Below are positions 1 to 9,200 of a stretch of 64,000 bases of DNA, in pieces. This DNA comes from Branchiostoma floridae (taxonomy: Eukaryota; Chordata; Leptocardii; Amphioxiformes; Branchiostomatidae). Numbering within the stretch: position 1 is the first letter of the stretch; every line of letters starts with the position of its first letter. The stretch spans positions 3,263,691 to 3,327,690 of the forward strand of contig NC_049989.1 of NCBI RefSeq assembly GCF_000003815.2. The letters run 5' to 3'. A model generated the notes under the pieces. It saw nothing but the letters and a program-made list of their open reading frames with translations, did no database searches and was not told the DNA's origin. The translations under genes were made by a program, and so were the position numbers.

Positions 1-1054
1 GCACTGGTTCTGGTACTTGATTTTATACATAAATAGTCCATATGATGTAGGTGTATGTGGATTGTTATCAGCTGCATTGACTGTTACTACCTATAAAGTA
101 TAAAAGAGAAAATAGCAAAGGTTCGTGAACAATTTTACTTTTTTTTAGTATGATCCATACTTCCTGAATTCAGAGTGGTGCAGGTAAAATTTGTCTGGTG
201 CAAGTAATTTTCAATGTTACCTGCATCAGTGCAGGTATGCAGAAAAAAGTATTTCGAACCTTGTTAATGTTATTGTATACTATGTGATCTGACAGAAATG
301 GGTGGTTTTCATGTGTCTGGTATGTTACACTATTGGTATGAAGCTTATGATGTATGATCTTGTGTCACCACAGTAATGACACTGGTTTTGTGGATAACTT
401 GATACAGAATTCAGTTTTCACATTTTTACAGTTTAACTGCAGATATTGCATCTCTGTACATATGTCAGACTTGAATAGTTCACAGCTAATGAGCTATAAG
501 CTGGATCGTAGTTTGAACTGCACAACATGCGGGGTTAAAGTGAAGGTTTCTATTTTGTAAAACAGTTCTTGCCTAAGCCATGCTTGACACATGTCCAGGC
601 ATATTTTTTTCTCAGGGGCCTTGAACCTTGACATACTGTAAATGCAGAAATGTTCGCGGTGGATTAATGTTCGCGGTTTTCGCGGCTGCTGCTTCACCGC
701 GAATTTAAAACCACCTTGAATATTTTTCCATAACAGTAAGAGACTACAGTGCATGGTGCTACCCGCAAAATTAAAACCACCGCTAAAAGTCCTTTTTCCT
801 GTTACCGCGAAATTAAATCCCCGCGAACTTAAATGCATTTACAGTACTACCCAAAATGCATCAGACTGCACATACAGGCATATTGTACTTTATTTCGGGT
901 ATGAAAACTCATAGAGCGCATAACACTAAGGGACACACATGTATACTTTTGAAAAAACAGCTATCTGTACAGCAATAAGAGTTACAGAAAAGTGAGTTTC
1001 TGAAGTAGATGTCAGAGGTACTAACCCAACCTCTTTCTGTCCCTTGTTTATCAG
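1..1054. other. GPHR intron
   Basis: AT-rich, no conserved coding sequence seen on either strand. Contains a TA-flanked MITE at 636-844. Confidence 0.6.
636..844. mobile_element. Mariner-type MITE, copy 1
   Basis: TIR-like ends CTGTAAATGCA and TGCATTTACAG with TA on both sides. The interior is made of GCGGTTTT, CACCGCGAA and GCGAAATTAAA words. Same family as 3230-3405 and 24396-24603. Confidence 0.75.
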
Positions 1055-1191
1055 GTTTGTCCAGTCTTTGCAGCGCAGACGTCTGATTGTGTGGCTCACT
1101 GTGGGGGTTTGGCTCACATTCATGTACTTCTTCTGGAAGCTGGGAGACCCCTTCCCCATCCTCAGTGCCAAGCATGGCATCTTCTCAATAG
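1055..1191 (+). CDS. GPHR: GPHR exon (transmembrane segment, [10 protein letters not shown])
   Basis: Acceptor tttatcag before 1055 and donor gtcagt after 1191. Encodes [20 protein letters not shown] then [20 protein letters not shown]. It enters in phase 2 and leaves in phase 1, matching the downstream exon that begins AA (E of EQGISRV). Confidence 0.93.
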
Positions 1192-4190
1192 GTCAGTTCT
1201 CAAGTCATCAACAATCCTCACTGTTCCAATCAGTGAATCCATCAATAAATGCTAGATCAGAGATCTGTTTTACCAACTTAGCTTACAGTAGTACCTGCCC
1301 TTTAGTTTATATTTCGCCTCCTTAACAGCCTTTTTTTTTTACTTTTCTTTTTTTATGGCATATCAGATGCCTCCATAAAATGAACCAAAGAAAGCACATC
1401 TAAGAAAAAAAAGCCCTACTCTTAGAGGCTGCAAAAGAGGCGTGTATATTTGTGTCTCAAGTGCAGTTATTCTTGTGCAAGATTGTGCCTGCTCTAATTT
1501 GCTGAACTTAATATGGATAATTTATTGTGTTGTGTGAATCAACACCATTTTTTTCCTCTTGTACCACCAGAACAAGGTATCAGCCGAGTGGGAGTCATCG
1601 ATGTGACCCTCATGGCCCTGCTGTCAGGGTTTGGTGCTGTCAACTGTCCCTACACCTACATGGAGTACTTCCTTCTGTTGTTTGAATTAACACAATTCCT
1701 TTCCTATTGTGCCCCCAGAACAAGGTATCAGCCGAGTGGGAGTCATCGGTGTGACCCTCATGGCCCTCCTGTTGGGTTTCAGTGTACTGTACTGCCCTAT
1801 TAAGATGATGATGATGACATTGCTGTACTATGTATGAATAGTTGCTCGTGCTGTTTAAAATGAAGCCATTATTGGACTACTTTCCTATTGTACCCCCAGA
1901 ACAAGGTATCAGCCGAGTGGGAGTCATCGGTGTAACCCTCATGGCCCTCCTGTCCGGGTTCGGTGCCGTCAACTGTCCCTACACCTACATGGAGTACTTC
2001 CTTGTGCTGTTTGAATTAACACCATTTTTTCCTATTGTGCCACACATAACAAAGTATCAGTCCTGTTAGAGTCATCGGTGTGACGCTCATCATCATGGCC
2101 CTCCTGTCAGGGTATGGTGCAGTCAACTGTCCCTACACCTACATGGAGTACTTCCTTCGGATGTTTGAATTAACACCGTTTCTTTCCTATTGTGCCCCCA
2201 GAACAAGGTATCAGCCGAGTGGGAGTCATCGGTGTGATCCTCATGGCTCTCCTGTCGTTGTTCGTTGCCGTCAACTGTCCCTACACCTACATGGAGTACT
2301 TCCTTCGGATGTTTGAATTAACACCATTCCTTTCCTATTGTACCACCAGAACAAGGTATCAGCCGAGTGGGAGTCATTGGTGTGACGCTCATGGCTCTCC
2401 TGTCGGGGTTCGGTGCCGTCAACTGTCCCTACACCTACATGGAGTACTTCCTGCGGCACGTCACCGACACGGACATCCAGTCCCACGAGCGCCGCCTGCT
2501 CCAGAACATGGAGATCATCCTCACCAAGAAGAAGCGGATCGCGCTCGCCAAGAGGGAGACGCGGCAGGCGCAGGTATGTAAGTGTGCCACACAGCACCAG
2601 GCTTTTAGCTAGAATTTGATCATAGGGAGTCCAAATTCATTGGTGATTCGCAGTAAGTGACTAATGTACAGGGTCTGGAAGCATCCACCTTCCATGGTGC
2701 AGAGTTTGTGATGATTTTAAGTTAAAATAGTGCATTCTAAGGTATCCTAAGAAGCACAAATGCTGTAACAGAGGTCACAGTAGAAGACTGGTCAATCAGA
2801 ATTTCATGCTTGTCAGTGGATTTTCTCCCCAGTTTAAGGGCGTCCAATGCGTCAAAATAGACTATACTCAGTCACAAAATCATATTTTGCCATCTTTTGA
2901 TTTCAGTGAATGACGGGGCTTGCAAAAATACTGAATTTGCCAAGTTCGTAGAACGTGTGAATGGGAAATCGTTCAACTAACCCGTCCGAAAAATGAATAA
3001 AGGCAGCACCAAACTATCAAGTTTTCCACTTAACTTCAAAGGTCATCTGTATTCGTAGAAGTCATTCTTGAAATAGTTGAACTGTAATTTCCGACCCAAA
3101 AATGGACTCACCCAAATTTTCAACTGTACAGCATCAGTCTTTGTCATGTATTCATTCCTTGACACAGACTGATGCTGTGCAGTCAAAAATTTGGGTCCAA
3201 TTTTTGTGTTGGAAATTACAGTTCAACTACTGTAAATGCAGAAATGTTCGCGGTGGGTTCGCGAACTTAAATCCACCGCGAACATTTTTCTTTTATGGTA
3301 TTAGACTGCAGTCTACGGTGTTACCGTGAACTTAAAACCAATGCATAAAGTCCATTTTCCCGCTACCGCGAAATTAAATCCGGGCAAACTTAAATGCATT
3401 TACAGTATTTCAGGAAAATTTTCCACTTCTTCAGATGTCATACATATGATTTGCTTCGCAGGCGGGCTCTGGGACGCAGAGGTCGGCGGGAATCTGGGGG
3501 ATGCTGAAGAACGTAACCACGAGTTCCCCCGCGGGAGAGAATGTCCGGCAGCTGCAGCAGGACGTAGACGCGCTGGAGGAACTGAGCAGGCAGCTGTTTC
3601 TTGAAGTGGTGGATCTGCACGAGCAGCGGGAGCGGATCGCTTACTCTAAAACTCTGAAGGGGAAGTACTTCAACATCATGGGGTACTTCTTCTCTCTCTA
3701 CTGCATGTGGAAGATCTTCATCTCCACGGTCAACATCGTGTTCGACCGCGTCGGCAAGACGGACCCCATCACGCGCGGGATCGAGATCGTCGTGGTCTAC
3801 TTCGGGATCCAGTTCGACGTGAAGTTCTGGTCGCAGCACATCTCCTTCCTGCTGGTCGGAATCCTCATCGTTACCTCCATCCGAGGACTCCTCATCACGA
3901 TGACCAAGTTCTTCTACGCCATCGCGAGCAGCAAGTCTTCTAACATCATCGTGCTCCTGTTTGCGGAGATCATGGGAATGTACTTCATATCCTCTGTCCT
4001 CTTAATGAGGATGAACATGCCTGAGGAGTACAGACTCATCATCACGGAGGTGTTAGGGGACCTGCAGTTTAACTTTTACCACAGGTGGTTTGATGTGATC
4101 TTCCTGGTCAGTGCCCTGTCCAGTATAGGGTTCCTGTACCTGGCACACAAACAGGCACCAGAGAAACACATGATGCAGAATATGTACTGA
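1055..4190 (+). CDS. GPHR: Golgi pH regulator (GPHR/GPR89), C-terminal three exons
   Basis: Spliced coding region 1055-1191, 2350-2573, 3462-4190; upstream exons are outside the window. GPHR is a multi-pass membrane protein of the Golgi (GTG1/2 in plants), known as an anion channel needed for Golgi acidification. The three exons give 363 codons plus stop with matching phases (1 then 0). Family signatures seen: [10 protein letters not shown] in exon 1, [20 protein letters not shown] and [12 protein letters not shown] in exon 2, then [75 protein letters not shown] and LAHKQAPEK before the stop. Several hydrophobic transmembrane stretches are evident in the last exon. It is tail-to-tail with the CLIP gene. 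Odd feature: exon 2 is preceded by five decayed tandem copies of its first half. Confidence 0.96.
1571..2308 (+). pseudogene. Five decayed tandem copies of the 5' half of a GPHR exon
   Basis: Copies begin at about 1571, 1719, 1900, 2048 and 2202, with period near 148 bp (one interval 181, one 154). Each repeats AACAAGGTATCAGCCGAGTG through TACATGGAGTACTTCCTT, followed by a copied tract of the form gtttgaattaacaccat...tattgtgcccccag that supplies the next acceptor. Copy 2 is cut short by a stop, copy 4 has lost its AG (AT before AAC) and its frame, and copy 5 carries substitutions ([12 protein letters not shown]). None has a phase-compatible donor, so I treat them as non-coding duplicates inside the intron 1192-2349. 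Confidence 0.85.
2350..2573 (+). CDS. GPHR: GPHR exon ([20 protein letters not shown])
   Basis: 224 nt, phase 1 to 0, acceptor accaccag, donor gtatgt. Only this copy of the array continues past YMEYFL into [19 protein letters not shown] and [16 protein letters not shown], as expected for the family. It is therefore the functional copy. Confidence 0.95.
3074..3229. repeat. Foldback element in a GPHR intron
   Basis: Arms TAGTTGAACTGTAATTTCC and the complementary GGAAATTACAGTTCAACTA enclose further paired sequence (CAGCATCAGTCT and AGACTGATGCTG) around a short loop. About 156 bp, nearly fully self-complementary. Confidence 0.8.
3230..3405. mobile_element. Mariner-type MITE, copy 2
   Basis: CTGTAAATGCAGAAATGTTC start and CATTTACAG end, TA flanks. 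About 30 bp shorter than copy 1. It directly abuts the foldback element 3074-3229. Confidence 0.75.
3462..4190 (+). CDS. GPHR: GPHR terminal coding exon
   Basis: 729 nt in phase 0 after ttgcttcgcag, ending at TGA 4188-4190. Encodes 242 residues covering the conserved C-terminal half: the [19 protein letters not shown] coiled segment, several hydrophobic helices, and the C-terminus [13 protein letters not shown] content is clearly above the surrounding AT-rich intron and UTR. Confidence 0.97.
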   Translation, partial: AGSGTQRSAGIWGMLKNVTTSSPAGENVRQLQQDVDALEELSRQLFLEVVDLHEQRERIAYSKTLKGKYFNIMGYFFSLYCMWKIFISTVNIVFDRVGKTDPITRGIEIVVVYFGIQFDVKFWSQHISFLLVGILIVTSIRGLLITMTKFFYAIASSKSSNIIVLLFAEIMGMYFISSVLLMRMNMPEEYRLIITEVLGDLQFNFYHRWFDVIFLVSALSSIGFLYLAHKQAPEKHMMQNMY

Positions 4191-4670
4191 GAGTAAGAGG
4201 AAAACAATATACACTGTCTTGTATAATTATAATTCAATTTTGCTGCCTTGGTCTGTCTACAGAAGATTTTTCTTAACCTCATTTACTCATCAATTTTAAA
4301 TTCTATTACCTGTTGAAAGTCACTGACCAAAGTTTGTGGATGCTACACGAAATGTCTGACTGTTCACAAATCTATCCACAGTTGCTTAAGTCATGTTGCG
4401 CATCTTATTCATCAACCATGTACGCTGTTATGAAGATAAGTTGAACACTGGGTTGTTTAAGTGCTCTCGACACTAACTTCTTGAGGAATTAAGTGGTATC
4501 AGATCTTCACATAAGTCAGTGTCTATGAATGATTGTAATTACATTGTAGTCCTGTGGATGAAGAAATAAATTTCTCCAATTCAAAAATGTATAATGAAAG
4601 TGGCCAAAACATGGACAGCATTTTGAAGAAGTCATATAATTTACCAGGATATCAAATTATGGTTGCTGCT

Positions 4671-4873
4671 AGCCTGGAGTCCAGTCTTGTTGTGCTTTGG
4701 TCACTCCCAGAAGGTATGCTTCAGCTTCAGCCAACAAGTTACCATTGGAACGATTGGTATTTGCATATTCGCCATAATTATATGCAAATTCCAATGGTAG
4801 CGAACACCATACTTGTTGGCAGAAGTAGACTTTTGGGGAGTGAACAAAGCACAAGAAGGCTGGACTCCATGCT
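4671..4873. repeat. Foldback element in the GPHR 3' UTR
   Basis: About 200 bp inverted repeat: AGCCTGGAGTCCAGTCTTGT pairs with the segment ending GGCTGGACTCCATGCT, continuing through TTGTGCTTTG / CAAAGCACAA, to a centre near TATTTGCATAT / ATATGCAAAT. The mature transcript would carry a long hairpin. Confidence 0.8.
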
Positions 4874-5017
4874 AGGTTGCAGCCATGTGCTTGCTGCTTT
4901 AGTGTAGCTCTAAATAGAAGTTTCCTGAATATTCTCTATTAAATATTATTCTACGAAACCAAACTGGAACATCAATGAACGACTCAAACAATGTCAAGCA
5001 CAACGTATTCATCACAC

Positions 5018-5030
5018 TTTATTCAATAAA
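5018..5030. terminator. Back-to-back poly(A) signals of two convergent genes
   Basis: TTTATT-C-AATAAA: the minus-strand AATAAA (5018-5023, for the CLIP gene) and the plus-strand AATAAA (5025-5030, for GPHR) are one base apart. Past the minus signal the sequence is GT-rich (ttgtgcttgacattgtttga on the minus strand), as expected for a downstream element. Confidence 0.65.
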
Positions 5031-6178
5031 CCTTTTCCAGGTCGCCCTCTCCCCAGGTCCTGACATACACACTCTGTCCAAGTCTCTCAACAGTTGATGA
5101 ACATCAAAACCGACCACAAATGTTTTTTTCCCAATTTCCACCACAGCGGTTTACACCATGGGAGCGCTCTGCAAGGTCAATTAGAAATCTTCAAACTTAA
5201 ATAGTGGTAACAAAATCATAGGAAAGAAGCCCTCGATCCTCTAGTTAATGGAAGCATATGCAACACCGGCCAGTATAAAGAATTAGTTACTGTTTGATAA
5301 TTTAGATAACTATAAATTAAGAACCTGAGGACATAATGTGCAAGCTACCCACGGGAACCAAATAAATAAGTCGAAACCAAAGCCAAGAATTTCATAGCAA
5401 TGCTATATGACTTGTAACTTTCACAAACCATATTAGGTTTTATATTCTAGCAGCGAAAAGATATGCCATATACCTTAACGTATCTGCTCCCAGGAATAAA
5501 CTGTGTAGTCATATCTATTTGACGTATACAAAAATCTTTTAAGACGATAACAGAACAGCAGATATTGTTTCGCCCCTCTGCTATGACAAGCAGAGACAGG
5601 GACATTTTTCATACAAATTTATGGCTCAACTTACACTGCTTTATCACCCCAGCTTTCTCAATGTACATGTATTACTGTCTATCACTAGACAATCTTAATG
5701 TGTTTATTATCACATTAACATCTTAGTACCAATGTTCTGAAACATTTACTTCAATTCATCTTGTTATTTTACTAAACACCTGGGGCAATGAAGTTTGTGA
5801 ATTTTAATTTAGTTGAGAGAATCTTTGCCATGTTCCCTGCCTTGCCAGCAATGAATATAAAATTACAACAATCTAATAGATACATACTCATCTGTACACA
5901 TTCCCACCCTTCCCAGCATTCCCTGCTAGTCCCACCATTTTTTTGCTGGACATTGTTTTCAGACAAAGGACATATTCATGTCCCCAAAAATTCCCAATCT
6001 TTTCAAATTGATAGCTCAATTCTTGAAAACAAGTTTTCCACTTTACAGAAATGATGTATTAAAGATGTCACTGGTGTTTGGATAGTTACTTGCTCTGAAC
6101 TGCCTAGCAAGTGTGGAACAGTCCATTGAATTATAGGGGTGTTTTGTGATGGTAGCGAATGCTGGGCCCTCCCCATGG
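5018..6178 (-). other. CLIP 3' untranslated region
   Basis: About 1.15 kb of AT-rich sequence between the stop and the first AATAAA (5018-5023 on the minus strand). No supported coding sequence on either strand. Confidence 0.7.
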
Positions 6179-6225
6179 TTAGTACTCCTCGTCTTCATTA
6201 CAGTCTTCTGTCCAGTGGCCAAAAA
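6179..6225 (-). CDS. CLIP1: CLIP last coding exon ([15 protein letters not shown] stop)
   Basis: 47 nt after acceptor cttttacttgcag. It completes the second CCHC knuckle (CDNC, then GHWTEDC) and ends with acidic NEDEEY and TAA. The terminal EEY matches the EEY/F motif that CAP-Gly domains read on alpha-tubulin and EB1; vertebrate CLIP-170 ends in ETF. Confidence 0.95.
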
Positions 6226-9200
6226 CTGCAAGTAAAAGAGAATACATTAAATATATAATACTTTCAAAAATCTTCATTGTACAGATGTTATTAGCCTTCA
6301 TGAACAATGGTACACCATGGTTTAAAAGCATTGGTAACAAACTTCAATACATATCAATACACAATACATTGCCTTTAAAACTTATGTACATGTATGACTG
6401 AACTGTACTGTAAATCTGCAGTGGTTTTATTTTCCTGTTGACCTTTCCACCATGAATTCATGACAGATTAAATATGTGTTTCCTTTGAAGTACTACTGGA
6501 CAACAGAATGTTTCAACTGCAAAGGTAAAACACTGCCAAAAAACTCCTTAGCCTTCCTTCCTCGAAATTGAGTCCCTGTGAAAATGAGTAAATTTTACAG
6601 TATTATTGCACCCACCTTCACAGTTATCACAGAAGGCTCGTTCTTCATGCCAGTCTCCATGATGCTGCAAATTACTACTAACTGCACTACACAATTGAAT
6701 GAATGACTTTACAGTAGTTTTAGAACTCACCTTCACAATTATCACAGAGGGCTCGTTCTTCGTGCCTGTCTCCGTGATGCTGCCAATTACTACTAACTGC
6801 ACTACACAATTGAATGAATGACTTTACAGTAGTTTTAGAACCCACCTTCACAATTATCACAGAAGGCTCGTTCTTCATGCCTGTCTCTGTGATGCTGCAA
6901 ATTACTACTAACTGCACTACACAATTGAATGAATGACTTTACAGTAGTTTTAGAACTCACCTTCACAATTATCACAGAGGGCTCGTTCTTCATGCCTGTC
7001 TCCGTGATGCTGCCAGTGGGAGGCACACATGACTTTACAGTAATACAGAACCCACCTTCACAATTATCACAGAAGGCACGTTCTTCATGCCTGTCTCTGT
7101 GATGCTGTGAATTACTACTAACTGCATTACACAATTGAATGAAGGACTTAACAGTTATATTGTACTCACCTTCACAATTATCACAGAAGGCTCGTTCTTC
7201 ATGCCTGTCTCCATGATGCTGTGAATGGGAGGCACACATGACTTAACAGTAATATTGCACTCACCTTCACAAATATCACAGAAGGCTCGTTCTTCATGCC
7301 TGTCTCCGTGATGCTACGAATTACTACTAACTGCACTACACGAATGAATGACTTTACAGTATTTTTAGAACCCACCTTCACAATTATCACAGAAGGCGCG
7401 TTCTTCATGCCTGTCTCCATGATGCTGGGAGTGGGAGGTGTACTCCTCATACTCGGTGGCCTGTTTGGGGCAGTCGTCTGTGTCGTGTTCGTCAAATACG
7501 TCACAAATGTCGCAGAAGAGTCGGGGAGGGGGGAGTTGTCTTAGTCTCTCTTCCCTGATGGTGGGACAGAAGTGAAGAGAAAAATTATTAATCCAGTTCC
7601 AAAGTTGTTTCTGCCATGTGTCAAAATAAGGAACAAAAGATGCATAAATATCAAGGTGTTCTATAAGACAGATATTTTCAATCGTGTGAATTCTACACAG
7701 GAATGCAGCTAATGTAAAAGTCAATGGTTGACATACACCAACTAAGTTCAACCCCCTTAGGACCCCTGGCTCCATAGCAATGGGGTGGGGGTAGCAACTT
7801 GACAGTGCATTTATACATTGTACAGGTACACCTACTGTTGCCAGTGCAATCTTGCCTACATTTTTTTTCATTTCTTACAGACCTAACTCATGCCAAGACT
7901 ATACTAGAATTAAAAGAAGGAATAAATCGTTTTGTGATACTTTTTGTCCTAAGTAGAAGCTGAAGGGGCAGAGATGTTGTGGGTTCTGTTCACTAAGACT
8001 AGGCAGAAGAGCTATTTACGACATCAATTGAAAATTCCAAACCTCGGGTGCTCATGTGAAAAGAGAGCAGATGAAAATGTCTTCAATATAAGTGTACAAT
8101 GTAACTCAAGAAGTGGTTGACATGCAGGAGTTACTCACTCTTCATCGAACAGGTCCTCCCCATTCACACCACTCTCCAACTGGTCAATACGACGGATAAG
8201 CTCATCGTTCTTCCTCTGAAGATCCACGATCACAGAGTTCAGGAAGTCAATCTGAACAGGGGGAAACCAGTATTCAATCTACATTCTGTGTCAAGACTTA
8301 GGTTGCATAGCTCTCCAAAGGAAAATGGTGTTCAAAAACAATTCTTTAATGGCTGTGTCTTAGATCTGTAAGAAGCACAATGCTGTTTACAAAATAAGGT
8401 GTTTTAAATAAGGCTGTTTCTTCAAAAACTGTGTCTCATATCTGTTAAAAAGTACAATCAAGCTTTAGTACTGCAAAAGCGCATCTGCTGATGCTCTCTC
8501 AAATGTCATGAAAAAAGAACAAACAGAGGTGATGTTAGTTCCAACATGTGGATGAAATGGTTTAGATGTCATGGATGTCACACAGTCTTCTTTAGTTACC
8601 TTCAACCGAATATCTTTGGCCTGAAGTCACCAGCCACATGGAAGGAATCCCACACAAAGAGTAAGAGGTTAAGACACAGGGAAGAACAAGAAGGGAGACA
8701 CACATTGAGATGGAGTGAAGACAGATTTCTTTACAAGGAACCTAACACTGCAGCATTTAGTGCAAGAAAGACAAGACACTATGGAAAAGATTTGCATGTT
8801 TATAACAGGGAATATGCACTATAGGGAAAAATTTGAATGAGTAGGGAGAAGGTTAATCAGGAGAAGTACCACCAGAGTATTTACTAAGAGCAAGGAGGTT
8901 TAAATAGGTAAACCTCCTCCCTAAGAGGACAATACTGAACGACAACAATCAGGACACTAAAGAAGCAGGAGTTGGCTGCTGTCCTAACGTTTGTATTGGA
9001 CCATGCATGTGTGTAATATAGAGAAATAAAAGAGACACTTACCTGGCCCTCGGCTTCTTCTTTCTCTTTTCTCAGCCTGGCCGTGAGGGGATCGCCTGAA
9101 GGGAACCAATCAGCAGGGCTTTTAGTTTGGACAGTTGGAACAATTGATTTCGAACAAGTCTGGATCTCGACATGGTTGAATTTTCGAACCGACCATTACG

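Larger units (their letters stand above)
4191..5050 (+). other. Probable GPHR 3' untranslated region
   Basis: No supported coding sequence follows the stop. AATAAA occurs near 4564 and at 5025-5030, the second next to an opposite-strand signal. A foldback element (4671-4873) lies in this stretch. Transcript ends are not visible from sequence alone. Confidence 0.6.

Noticed and set aside
2192-2581. 129-codon frame spanning two copies of the GPHR repeat
   Set aside because: It reads through the intronic pyrimidine tract and changes to the wrong frame of the last copy.
6835-7239. 134-codon continuous minus-strand frame through several mini-exons
   Set aside because: It reads through intron-like spacers and switches between the true and a shifted frame of the repeat. 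The splice signals at each copy explain it better.
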